Part shown: piece after piece, positions 12,747 to 21,791 of the stretch
How the letters are laid out: each line of letters starts with the position of its first letter
Numbering within the stretch: the stretch's first letter is position 1
Source of the DNA: a virus
Virus record (IMG/VR): IMGVR_UViG_3300046009_003418
Coordinates: 1-29,257 of that record
Strand: one strand, 5' to 3'
Length of the DNA stretch: 29,257 nucleotides
Notes under the pieces: model-generated
Told to the model about the DNA's origin: nothing
The model's input: only the letters and a program-made list of their open reading frames with translations
The model's database searches: none
Made by a program: the position numbers and the translations under genes

Positions 12747-13193
12747 TTAACCCATTTCTCTAATATGTTTTGCTAACCTAACAATAGGATCTTCTGAAAA
12801 AAGACCGCTTGTATCTCTTTCTGCAAGAGCATTAAGTAAAGGCGCAACCTTTACCAACGCTTTAGGATCTGATAAATAAGGCTCAAATTCAGTATAGGCT
12901 TTTCTAACCGTAGGATTACTCATAGCCCTCCAAAAAGGCTTAGCAATAAAACTAGGCATAGGCATTGACACTGGAAAACCATCTGGACCAGTAACCTGAA
13001 TAAAATCCTTTTCAAGCCCTCGTCTAATTTTAACGCCAATATTAGACGCCGCAAAAGACCTGCCAACACTACTAGCAACGTTTCTACTAGCCCCGCCAAC
13101 TAAACTATCAACAAGAGGTTGTGGCTCGCCCATCATCTTACTAACAAGGGCGTCCTTACGACGCGCCTTATAATCATCATCAGCAACTGGCAC
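12747..13193 (-). CDS. hypothetical protein, 148 aa, possibly virion-associated
   Basis: The start is GTG 13193, 7 bases after AAGGGGG; the upstream in-frame GTG at 13199 has only one base of spacing. The protein is soluble-looking: basic N-terminus (DDDYKARRKDALVSKMMG), a Gly/Ser/Ala stretch (SLVGGASRNVASSVGRSFAA), then helical segments ending LFSEDPIVRLAKHIREMG. No family is recognised. Base composition is more A+T-rich, with fewer T-ending codons than in the adjoining genes, hinting at separate origin. It lies between the XhlA-like gene and a small basic gene. Confidence 0.6.
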   Translation of the reverse strand: MPVADDDYKARRKDALVSKMMGEPQPLVDSLVGGASRNVASSVGRSFAASNIGVKIRRGLEKDFIQVTGPDGFPVSMPMPSFIAKPFWRAMSNPTVRKAYTEFEPYLSDPKALVKVAPLLNALAERDTSGLFSEDPIVRLAKHIREMG

Positions 13194-13205
13194 AATCACA
13201 CCCCC

Positions 13206-13445
13206 TTAAATAGCCTGAGTAACAAACCAAACAATACCAGCAAGAATACCACCACTAAGAACACTCGTAGCAATCATAGTCTGCATACGCTTACCCTCGC
13301 GCTCGCCCTCCCACTTAGCCTCACTCATCTCCAACTCGGTCACACGCCCATTAGTACGCTTAACCTCATCGTGAATCTGACACAACCTAGCATCCAACTC
13401 GTCAAGACGATGAAGGATGACTTGAATATCACCATCACTCATCAC
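13206..13445 (-). CDS. XhlA-like coiled-coil membrane protein (putative lysis accessory)
   Basis: 79 aa. An N-terminal coiled coil (ILHRLDELDARLCQIHDEVK, then NGRVTELEMSEAKWEGE) is followed by a basic junction and a single C-terminal transmembrane helix (MIATSVLSGGILAGIVWFV, about residues 57-75). This architecture matches XhlA/hemolysin-type proteins that cooperate with a holin in Bacillus PBSX and other Gram-positive phages. It may be read from GTG 13445 (7 bases after GGAGG) or ATG 13442. Proximity to the r1t-like holin supports a lysis role, although coiled-coil plus transmembrane proteins have other uses. Confidence 0.6.
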   Translation of the reverse strand: MMSDGDIQVILHRLDELDARLCQIHDEVKRTNGRVTELEMSEAKWEGEREGKRMQTMIATSVLSGGILAGIVWFVTQAI

Positions 13446-13460
13446 ATATCATCCTCCAAT

Positions 13461-16400
13461 CTAATCAAGCCTACCAGAAAGAATAGCCTCAACACTAGCA
13501 GGATTAAAACCCTTAGGAATCCTAGGCTTCTCATTCTCCAACTGTTGAAGCACACGAGCAACCAACGCAGGATCAGCATCCTGAAACGCAGGCAACCAAA
13601 CATTAAACACATAATCACGCTTATACTGCCAATTACGAAGAGCATTCGCAGTCTTTAACTGACTACGACGATCATTCAACTTAAATTCCTCATACAACAC
13701 GCCACGCCTATCATACTCCCTAGAAATAGCATCCCCCAACTGCTCCTTATCAAGACTATACACAGGAACAAGCGTCGAATTTACAAACCCCGCCATAGAA
13801 CGAGTAGGAAACTTCGTAGAAAACTTAGGCTTAGGAACACGCAACTTAGAATTAGGATCAAACGGATCCCTAAGAATATCCTCAGGATTACTCACACCAC
13901 GCAACTCATTCAACCCAACACTCGTCTTAAACAAACCAAGACCAATACGAAGCGGAGGAAGCGTCTCAAAAGAATCAAACGCCGCACTCAACAAACCCTG
14001 CTCAGGATCAACAGGCGCACCCGTCAACAAACTACGCCCAAGAGACTGTTGAATAGCCAACTCAATAAACGGATTCGTAATCTCAAACACACCCGAATCA
14101 GTACGGAAATTACCGCCACGAGTCAAACCAGCCACCATCTCAATAATATTACCAGTCGTACCAAACGGATTAATCAGCCCGAATCCCAAACGATTATCCT
14201 TCTCAGGATCCAACCCAAGAACCTCAGCAACAACCTCCGGCATAGGGATAGACTCCAACAACCAATCAGGCAAACCGCCCTGCTCAGCAATAGTCTCATA
14301 CCCATAATTACCAATATTATACAACGTATTAGCAGTAAGCGGACGCTCCTGCACCATACGCTTAGTAAACAAAGCCGAATGCCTAGTCCAAGCATAAAAC
14401 GGCACAGCATAATCACGAATAAGCCGCTCAGTATAAGAAAAATCACGATAATTACCACTAACCATATCAGCCGTATGACGCAACTCGCGCAAAAACAACG
14501 GATCAAAATCAAGACTACGAGGATCACTCAACAAATCCATAGCAGCATGAAACTTCGTAACCGTAGTATAACCCATCTCAGGAATACCCTCCATAGCCCG
14601 CTTAGCAACCTCAGGAGAATTCATAAAATCCTTAAACCCCGGATAATTCATAGCCGCCTCGCGAATAATAGCCACCCGGAAATTCTTCTCAATAGCCATA
14701 CCCACCGTATAACCAAACGTAGCCACCTTACGAGCCTTACTATCCATCTTACCCAGCGTTTTAGCAGCATCCTCACCATAAATCTGATCCTCAAACTCGC
14801 GAATAAAACGATTAAGAATAATATCATAATCCATACCATGATTCTCATAAGGATTAACCTCAATACCCTTACGCCAACTACTACTAATCGTAGCACGCGC
14901 ACGCTTATTCAACGAATACTGCAAGAACCTAGCCATAATATGACCAGCCTGCATAGGATTCATAATCATCATCATAACCATCGTACCAAAAAACTGTTGC
15001 GTAACAAACCGAGGATTCAACGACAACGCAAACAACTTAAACGTGCTCGTAGCACCTCGCATAACCTTCGTAGCAAAAATATTAGAACGATTATACGAAT
15101 CCCGCAAATTATCAGCCAAACCACGAGGAATAACCATAATCAGATTATCAGCATTATTATAATTAAGATCAGCCAAATCAGCAAACATAGCCTTCTGCCA
15201 CTCACTAGCATCCACAAGACGCTGCTCACGAGCCTCCTTTAACGCATACGACGTAGAATCAAGGAAACTCATACGAGTAACATACTTCGTCTGACCATTA
15301 ACAACATACTCGATAATAGCCTCATCACCCTCAAGAGGAGCACGCACACGTTCACGATCAATATACCTCTGCGCAGCCTCACGAGTATCATGCACAGCCA
15401 TAGTCCTAAGCGCCTCATAGCCACCCTTAAAACGCTCAGCCTGCTCACGAGTAATAAGAATAGCATTCTCATGAATCGTATCCTCAATATCACTCTTAAA
15501 CCTACGATACGCAGCATTACGCAAAGCAGCATAATGAATATCCAAATTAAAAGACATTAAACCACTAGACGCAATAACATTACGATTGATAGCCTGAGCA
15601 AACGATTCGCGACTACCCATCATATTCTTAATATGCACCTTATCCGTAAAATCACGCGCATTAGGGAACAACTTCATAGCAAAATTAAGCGAAGCCCTAT
15701 TTAACTGCTCACTCAACTCGGACATATCCGAATCAATACCACGCTTACCAGCACTCTTAGGCGAAGTAGCATACGTATCAATAAACTCGCCATCACCAGT
15801 ACGCAAATCATCCGTACCACGCTTACTCTTAACAAAAGCCTCAGCAGGAAGCGTCAACGGCCTATCATCAATAAGACTACCATCACGGTACGTCCGCTCA
15901 GTATCCTTCTCAAACTGGCCCCTAACACGCAACCGCCGACCACGAACAAACTTACGACCAGCAACATCAAAGACACTATCCACCACAAACAATGGCGTAT
16001 TATCAACCGTCCTAAAACTCGTATCAGTACCCAGATAAGCAACACTCTCACGAACCTCATCAATAACACTCTTATACAAAGCATCATCAGCGCCCTCAAT
16101 ATCCTGCATAACAGAACGCAAATTACGCCCCTCACCATCAGGAAGATCCGAAACCTTACCAGTCTCAAGAAAATGATAACCACCATTCAACACGCCAATA
16201 CGATCCGTAACCTCAGCCGTTTCAAGTTCCTCAAGCATATCCTCATCCAAAAGACGAGCAGCATTCAAAAACAATTGGTTCCTAAGCGTCAACTCGCGAG
16301 CACTAAGCGCATCCATTTCAACACCAGCACGATGCCGCATAGCCTCATTCTTAGCGCGAATACGCTCAGCAGTAGTACGCATATTCTTACCACGCGCATC

Positions 16401-19400
16401 AACAGGCGCACCCTCATCGCCAAGCGTATGAATCTTAGCATAAGCAGCCTCATACTCCCTAAGAAACTCTGGATCTTGATAAAGATCAGCCTCTTTCTGC
16501 GTTAACACAAGAACATCATCCGTCTCGTCAACACCATCCTTACGCATCCGCTCCAACTTACCCAACGAAATAGCAAGAAGATTACCCGGAGAAAACATAC
16601 GACCACTAGCATAATTCATAATAGCCAACTGCTCAGCATCCGTAAACTCTTGCGCATTAGCAAGAGCCTGATGAGCCGCCTGCTCACGCAACTCGCGCAA
16701 CAACATATCCGCATCACCAAAAGGATTACTCTTCAAAGCATTAGCATACCGCAAATTAAAACCAATAAGAGGCATATTAACCAGCACACTATCCGGCTTA
16801 CGACGAGCAACGCCCTTCTGAATAGTAAACATAAGATCCTGCATACCACGCGCAATAGGACTACCCGCCCTACGACGAAGAGGCCCACCACTAGTTTCAA
16901 TAGCCTCAATCTCCTCCATGCTAATACCACGCCGACCAGCCTCGCGCGCAATAACCTCATTAAGCGCCTTCGCATCCTCAGGCGTACCATCAGGATACAC
17001 ATCACGATAACTAAACGCCGTATAACGAGGACTAAACCACGCAGCAACACGATCCATACGACCCGGAGTATACGAACTATTAAGCCCACCATAACCCTTA
17101 GGCGTCAATTGCACAAGACGATTATACGCGCCCTGATCACCCGTTAACGCGGCACGCTGAGCAGCAGCAAACTTTCTAGCGCTAACAAATCGCACAGGCT
17201 TACCACTATTCAACTCTTCCAACAAGCGCACAGCCTCAGCGCCACGAGCAGTAGGATCAAACTTTTCAGGCTCCCAAAAAACACCACGCTCAGTAGAAGG
17301 AATAGAAAACTCTGGCTCCGTCTTTTTAAGCGCCGCCTGCCAATCAGTCTTATTAATCTTACTCGTAACAGCCGCAATACGCGCAATCTGCGCGCCACGC
17401 GCACCAGCACCAATAACAGGAACCAACCCAAGAATATCCATAGCAGGCGCCCAAGGATCCATCAACGCAGACTCAACAAAATTAGCATCCGGGTCGCCCC
17501 AAATCTGCCCATAACGCTGAGCATAATCCTCAAGAATAGCCCGACCAGTACCCTTAGGATCAGTCACCGCCATATACATACCCATAGGCATACCAAGCGC
17601 AGCCCTAATAGGCGACTTAATCAAATTATCCCTAAACGCAGCACTAAATACCGTATCAGTCTTAGTAGCCGACAAAGGCCCCTGAGCATCAGACAACATC
17701 GTAGCAACACTACCAACCGTAAACTCTCGACCCAACTCTTCAGGCGTCATCTTAAACGCCTTAGCAAGCCCCTCACTAAACGTCACATCATCAGCATTAG
17801 CGAAAACACCAGCAGCAGCAAGACGATTAATATACCCGCCCGGACCAATCCCCGGCCCAAACGTAGTCTGCCCAATTACATTAGAAACAGTACGACCAAA
17901 CCACGAACGCTGATCGCCCTCACGCTCAAACATCTCCTGCGCAACCTCGCCCGGAGTAATCTCCTTCTGCCAATCCTCAACCATACTAAGAATAAACGGA
18001 TCAACAGGAGCACCAGCATTATAAGCCTCCAAAGCAGAAACATACAACACGCGCTTATCCTCAGCAGACAACTCGCGCCGCTTACCCGTAGCAACATCCT
18101 CATAAAAAATCTGATTCAACACATCACGAGGAACAACACCACCAACACCAGAATCAAGCACAGCAGCCAAACGACGCGGCCACTCCTCAACAGGAAACAC
18201 ATTAACATACTGCCCCGTAGCCTCATCAAGACGACGGAAATTAGCCTCAGCCGTACCCTGAGCCTGCTTTAACTCTGCTTCGCGAGCCTCCTCGCGCTCC
18301 TTTTGATTCTGCTCAACAAGCGCAGCAATATTAGCCTCGTCGCGCCGAGCAACAGCCAAATCAGCAAACTCGCCATTCTTAATACCAAGAATACGCTCAG
18401 ACAACCAACGATTTTGAGCCTGCACATACGTACCCCCATCAAAAGAATACATATACTTCTTAAGATTATTAACATCTTTCTGATCAAAATTACCAGAATA
18501 AATACGATCAAGAAGAGCGCCACCACCAGACTCGCGAATCTTAGTCTCAATCTTACTAGTAAGAGTCTCATACGTATTTTGATCCTGTAAATAATCAGCC
18601 GCCATAGCACTATAATCGGGCGTTTCATCATCATCGCGACGAGGAATATCAACCATATCAAACGCAGCAGAACTAGGATCACGATTAACACTAACCGCGC
18701 CCGTACTACTACTAACCTTAAAACCAGCCGATTGAAGGAAAAAATCACTTAGAACAAGACGGCCTTGACTCTTACGCTCAACACGACCATCAGAATTAAT
18801 ACTAAAGTTATCAGAAAGAAACGTTTCCAAAGCAAGTCTATTAACCGTAGCAATAGGAATTTTATGCTGAGAATCCTTAGTTTTGCCATACGTAATAATA
18901 CCAGAAGCAATCATATCAGCAATATCTTGCTGAGACAAACCAAACTTCTTAGAATTATCAATAAACATAGCCGACATATTAAAACGATTATCATCAGCAT
19001 ACTTATCAATAGTACCAAGACGCTCTTCGCTACGACTCCAACTACCATTACTCAAATAATTACGCCACTGGGCGATTTCACCACGAGCATTAATTTCAGC
19101 AAAAGCAGACTTCTTAGCCTCGCGCTGTTGCTCAGTCCCTTCAGGCATCTGCTCAATAGCAATAATCGCATCAATAGCCGCAGACTGAGCAGGAAAACGC
19201 TCCTTATACGACGCGCCAACACCCTTCCAATACTCCATTTGATTACGCTGTTTATCGCGCCGTCTTTGACTAGACGCCTGAGCGGCATCAGCAGGATTAC
19301 GAGTATTAAGCCCCATAACATTACTGCCATACAACCCGCTTCCAGCAAAATCTGGCGCAGGCAAAATACCAGTCGCTTCAGTTCCAACAGCACCCAAATT

Positions 19401-19934
19401 ACCACTAGGATTAAGGCCCTTTTGGCCTCGTATATTAGCCATACGAGCCATACTATTTAAAGCCTTAATCCTATCAATAGGCGCCATCAGCGACGGATCA
19501 CCAGCAGCATTAGCAGCATTAATAGCATCCTGACGCTTCTTAGCATCCTCACTAAACGCCCTACTAATAGCAGGAACGGGCGATACGGTGCCCGGAGGCG
19601 GTGTACCCAAGGGATTAGCGTAATACTCCCTTAATTCGCGCTGACGACGAAACTCTTCTTGGCGTTGCAAATACGTAGCATACGCTGCGCGACGCGCTGG
19701 TTCTCCAAACTGCGCACGCCTACCAAGATCCGACATAGTGCTCGTATACGCTGGTCGCGTACCACGAATACCACTCGTAAGAGGCCCAGCAGGATTAGAA
19801 ACAAGCGCACCACTAGGGAGAACACTAGGCATCCTAAACCCGCCAACCTGTTGCTGAGGAACAGTCCCCGGCTTCTTAGGCGGCTTAGCCCCAGACGAGC
19901 CACCCGGCCCCAAATAAGGATTAGAAACAGCCAA
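13461..19934 (-). CDS. giant internal virion / DNA-ejection protein candidate, 2157 aa
   Basis: The largest gene here, from TTG 19934 with AAAGGAG 6 bases upstream. The N-terminal ~130 residues are Gly/Pro/Ser-rich and disordered-looking. The middle is mostly helical, with charged coiled-coil stretches (QNQKEREEAREAELKQAQG). Near residues 1634-1661 lies a hydrophobic segment (QQFFGTMVMMMIMNPM). Around residue 1840, RDYAVPFYAWTRHSALFTKR resembles a large-polyvalent-protein domain (LPD38-like) found in phage structural and ejected proteins. Size, position after the nozzle and fibres, and the membrane-active-looking segment suggest a T7 gp16-like ejectosome component, though much larger than gp16 (1318 aa). 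No lytic transglycosylase motif was found by eye. Confidence 0.65.
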   Translation of the reverse strand: MAVSNPYLGPGGSSGAKPPKKPGTVPQQQVGGFRMPSVLPSGALVSNPAGPLTSGIRGTRPAYTSTMSDLGRRAQFGEPARRAAYATYLQRQEEFRRQRELREYYANPLGTPPPGTVSPVPAISRAFSEDAKKRQDAINAANAAGDPSLMAPIDRIKALNSMARMANIRGQKGLNPSGNLGAVGTEATGILPAPDFAGSGLYGSNVMGLNTRNPADAAQASSQRRRDKQRNQMEYWKGVGASYKERFPAQSAAIDAIIAIEQMPEGTEQQREAKKSAFAEINARGEIAQWRNYLSNGSWSRSEERLGTIDKYADDNRFNMSAMFIDNSKKFGLSQQDIADMIASGIITYGKTKDSQHKIPIATVNRLALETFLSDNFSINSDGRVERKSQGRLVLSDFFLQSAGFKVSSSTGAVSVNRDPSSAAFDMVDIPRRDDDETPDYSAMAADYLQDQNTYETLTSKIETKIRESGGGALLDRIYSGNFDQKDVNNLKKYMYSFDGGTYVQAQNRWLSERILGIKNGEFADLAVARRDEANIAALVEQNQKEREEAREAELKQAQGTAEANFRRLDEATGQYVNVFPVEEWPRRLAAVLDSGVGGVVPRDVLNQIFYEDVATGKRRELSAEDKRVLYVSALEAYNAGAPVDPFILSMVEDWQKEITPGEVAQEMFEREGDQRSWFGRTVSNVIGQTTFGPGIGPGGYINRLAAAGVFANADDVTFSEGLAKAFKMTPEELGREFTVGSVATMLSDAQGPLSATKTDTVFSAAFRDNLIKSPIRAALGMPMGMYMAVTDPKGTGRAILEDYAQRYGQIWGDPDANFVESALMDPWAPAMDILGLVPVIGAGARGAQIARIAAVTSKINKTDWQAALKKTEPEFSIPSTERGVFWEPEKFDPTARGAEAVRLLEELNSGKPVRFVSARKFAAAQRAALTGDQGAYNRLVQLTPKGYGGLNSSYTPGRMDRVAAWFSPRYTAFSYRDVYPDGTPEDAKALNEVIAREAGRRGISMEEIEAIETSGGPLRRRAGSPIARGMQDLMFTIQKGVARRKPDSVLVNMPLIGFNLRYANALKSNPFGDADMLLRELREQAAHQALANAQEFTDAEQLAIMNYASGRMFSPGNLLAISLGKLERMRKDGVDETDDVLVLTQKEADLYQDPEFLREYEAAYAKIHTLGDEGAPVDARGKNMRTTAERIRAKNEAMRHRAGVEMDALSARELTLRNQLFLNAARLLDEDMLEELETAEVTDRIGVLNGGYHFLETGKVSDLPDGEGRNLRSVMQDIEGADDALYKSVIDEVRESVAYLGTDTSFRTVDNTPLFVVDSVFDVAGRKFVRGRRLRVRGQFEKDTERTYRDGSLIDDRPLTLPAEAFVKSKRGTDDLRTGDGEFIDTYATSPKSAGKRGIDSDMSELSEQLNRASLNFAMKLFPNARDFTDKVHIKNMMGSRESFAQAINRNVIASSGLMSFNLDIHYAALRNAAYRRFKSDIEDTIHENAILITREQAERFKGGYEALRTMAVHDTREAAQRYIDRERVRAPLEGDEAIIEYVVNGQTKYVTRMSFLDSTSYALKEAREQRLVDASEWQKAMFADLADLNYNNADNLIMVIPRGLADNLRDSYNRSNIFATKVMRGATSTFKLFALSLNPRFVTQQFFGTMVMMMIMNPMQAGHIMARFLQYSLNKRARATISSSWRKGIEVNPYENHGMDYDIILNRFIREFEDQIYGEDAAKTLGKMDSKARKVATFGYTVGMAIEKNFRVAIIREAAMNYPGFKDFMNSPEVAKRAMEGIPEMGYTTVTKFHAAMDLLSDPRSLDFDPLFLRELRHTADMVSGNYRDFSYTERLIRDYAVPFYAWTRHSALFTKRMVQERPLTANTLYNIGNYGYETIAEQGGLPDWLLESIPMPEVVAEVLGLDPEKDNRLGFGLINPFGTTGNIIEMVAGLTRGGNFRTDSGVFEITNPFIELAIQQSLGRSLLTGAPVDPEQGLLSAAFDSFETLPPLRIGLGLFKTSVGLNELRGVSNPEDILRDPFDPNSKLRVPKPKFSTKFPTRSMAGFVNSTLVPVYSLDKEQLGDAISREYDRRGVLYEEFKLNDRRSQLKTANALRNWQYKRDYVFNVWLPAFQDADPALVARVLQQLENEKPRIPKGFNPASVEAILSGRLD

Positions 19935-19945
19935 TTATAACTCCT

Positions 19946-20689
19946 TTACCCAACTTCCTCGCCATCATCATTATTAGTATTATCGTTATTAGCAATATTA
20001 TCAATCTGCCTATCAGTAAACCCAAGCCGCTTCAACTCCTTACGAACCTGAGCATTCTGAAGATCCTGCGCAGTAATCTGACCACGAAGCATACGATTCT
20101 CAAGAATAGCACGACGACGAGCAACAGGCGCATTCTTAAGATCCTCCATAAGCGTCTTATTCTGCAACGCTTGAGTCTCCATCTGCTGCCTCTGAGAAGC
20201 ATACTGCAACCAATCAGCACCAGCACGCGCCTGCTCCTCCTCAGCACCCATACGACCCTCACCCAAACGACGACGCTCCTCCTCAACATTACGACGCCCA
20301 GCCAACACACTAGAAGCCAACGCACCACGAGCACTAGAACCAAGCATAGCACCAGTAAGCGCCGCACTACCACCAGCACGACCAGTCGCGCGAGCAGCAT
20401 CAGCAAGCATACCCATATCAACATTCGGCAAAGACCCCATAAGACCACTCAAAGCAGTCAAACCAGCCTGCCCAACACGACTAACATCCTCACCAACACG
20501 CCCAGTAGCACCAATAATAGGCTCATACAACCTAGTAATATCCGCCTCAACAGCCTCAGGCGTACGCATACCAGCCTCCTGCTGAGCATAATAATTAATA
20601 CGCGGATTAAACGTAGCAGCAATACCCGCCGCGTAATCCCTAGCAAACCTCTCTCGCGGCGCTGGCCGCGAACCACTACCAGTAGCCAT
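19946..20689 (-). CDS. Ala/Gly-rich helical protein, putative internal virion protein
   Basis: 247 aa if read from ATG 20689, 5 bases after GGGGG; a start at 20701 adds four residues. The central region is Ala/Gly-rich (ADAARATGRAGGSAALTGAM, LGSSARGALASSVLAGRR), followed by a strongly charged helix (NVEEERRRLGEGRMGAEEEQ) and an acidic Asn/Asp-rich tail. Small Ala-rich and coiled-coil proteins just upstream of the giant protein match the layout of T7 gp14/gp15-type internal virion proteins. No sequence family is recognised, so this is mainly a context call. Confidence 0.5.
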   Translation of the reverse strand: MATGSGSRPAPRERFARDYAAGIAATFNPRINYYAQQEAGMRTPEAVEADITRLYEPIIGATGRVGEDVSRVGQAGLTALSGLMGSLPNVDMGMLADAARATGRAGGSAALTGAMLGSSARGALASSVLAGRRNVEEERRRLGEGRMGAEEEQARAGADWLQYASQRQQMETQALQNKTLMEDLKNAPVARRRAILENRMLRGQITAQDLQNAQVRKELKRLGFTDRQIDNIANNDNTNNDDGEEVG

Positions 20690-20700
20690 ACTCACCCCCA

Positions 20701-21519
20701 TTATCTAATAACATACCAACCATCTTGGCGACGCACATACCGCATACCGCCCTTACCAGTAAACACCTGACCCGGCTTACCACCATCAACAGGCACCCCA
20801 GCAGCACGCAACTGCTGATTAGTCGCTCGCGTAGTATACTGCTTACGCTCATCAATAGGCATAACATAACGCCCACCCTCAGAACCCTGAGCAAACTTAC
20901 CACGATCACCAGTATACGCAGGACCACCAGACTCAACAGGCGCAGCAGGCTCCTCAGGCATAGGCGCAGTAGCCTCACTCAAAGGCATATTCGCAACATC
21001 ACCCTCAGCCCGAATAAGCGCATCCGTAACCTCACCAGTCGCAACATCACCATACAACCTGCCAAGATTACCATACCTAGAGAAAATATCCGAAAACAAT
21101 CCAGCACTAACCTGACCCATAGCCCGCCCAGCCTGCGTCTCGGCAGCCAACTCTGCCTGCCTAGACAAACCACTACCAGCCCCAAAACCGCGACCACGAG
21201 CAGCCATACGAACATCCGCCTCCTGAGCGGCGCTCTCCTGCGCAGTCTCAGCAAACAAACCAGTCGTACCATACTGACCACCACTAGTCTGCGCAGCAAC
21301 ACGCTCAAGATCAAACGTAGGCTTACCCATAGAATCATACTGAATCACACGATCAGGATCAAACGCATCCTGCGCACCCTGAACACTATACTGCCCAGAA
21401 GCATCCGGCATATTCCAACCATACTGACGCATAGTAGTATCAATAAAATTACCATAATCTTCGACAGCGCCACGATAAGCCATAGACGCGCGAATCGCAT
21501 TATCCGCTACAGCACTCAT
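20701..21519 (-). CDS. putative internal virion / structural protein, 272 aa
   Basis: It begins at ATG 21519, overlapping the upstream stop by one base (TAATG), and its TAA ends just above the next start. The sequence has a helical N-terminus (NAIRASMAYRGAVEDYGNFI), an Ala/Gln-rich helix (AETAQESAAQEADVRMAARG), a Gly-rich turn (GRGFGAGSGLSRQAELAAET) and a C-terminal Pro/Gly-rich region ending in GMRYVRRQDGWYVIR. No family is recognised. Position between fibre genes and the ejection-protein candidates suggests a virion role. Confidence 0.5.
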   Translation of the reverse strand: MSAVADNAIRASMAYRGAVEDYGNFIDTTMRQYGWNMPDASGQYSVQGAQDAFDPDRVIQYDSMGKPTFDLERVAAQTSGGQYGTTGLFAETAQESAAQEADVRMAARGRGFGAGSGLSRQAELAAETQAGRAMGQVSAGLFSDIFSRYGNLGRLYGDVATGEVTDALIRAEGDVANMPLSEATAPMPEEPAAPVESGGPAYTGDRGKFAQGSEGGRYVMPIDERKQYTTRATNQQLRAAGVPVDGGKPGQVFTGKGGMRYVRRQDGWYVIR

Positions 21520-21779
21520 TACGTAGTCGCCTTCTGAATATACGTATACGAACCAGTAAGCGCAGGTAAGCCAGCAGGAGATTGTCCAAGATCAGTCCAA
21601 CCATTAGTAGCCATCGTAGCAGCCGAAGTGATACTAGTATTGAGAATACTAATCATTCCGGGCGCTGCGACTTTAGCGTACAACTTGTTATCAATGTCTG
21701 TGATTACAGCGTTGATGCTGTTGTAGCCTGCTTTGTCTGAGCCGGATAATTCTAGGAAACTAAAGTTGTTTGTTGCCAT
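21519..21779 (-). CDS. small tail/virion-associated protein, 86 aa
   Basis: ATG 21779 follows an excellent AAAGGAGGTGAGTC ribosome-binding site. The segment LSGSDKAGYNSINAVITDID then LYAKVAAPGMISILNTS resembles short conserved stretches in minor tail proteins of actinobacterial phages (SGSD-AGY-SIN), but I cannot name a family. It lies between the receptor-binding fibre and the internal virion genes, and may be a tail fibre accessory or decoration protein. Confidence 0.55.
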   Translation of the reverse strand: MATNNFSFLELSGSDKAGYNSINAVITDIDNKLYAKVAAPGMISILNTSITSAATMATNGWTDLGQSPAGLPALTGSYTYIQKATT

Positions 21780-21791
21780 GACTCACCTCCT

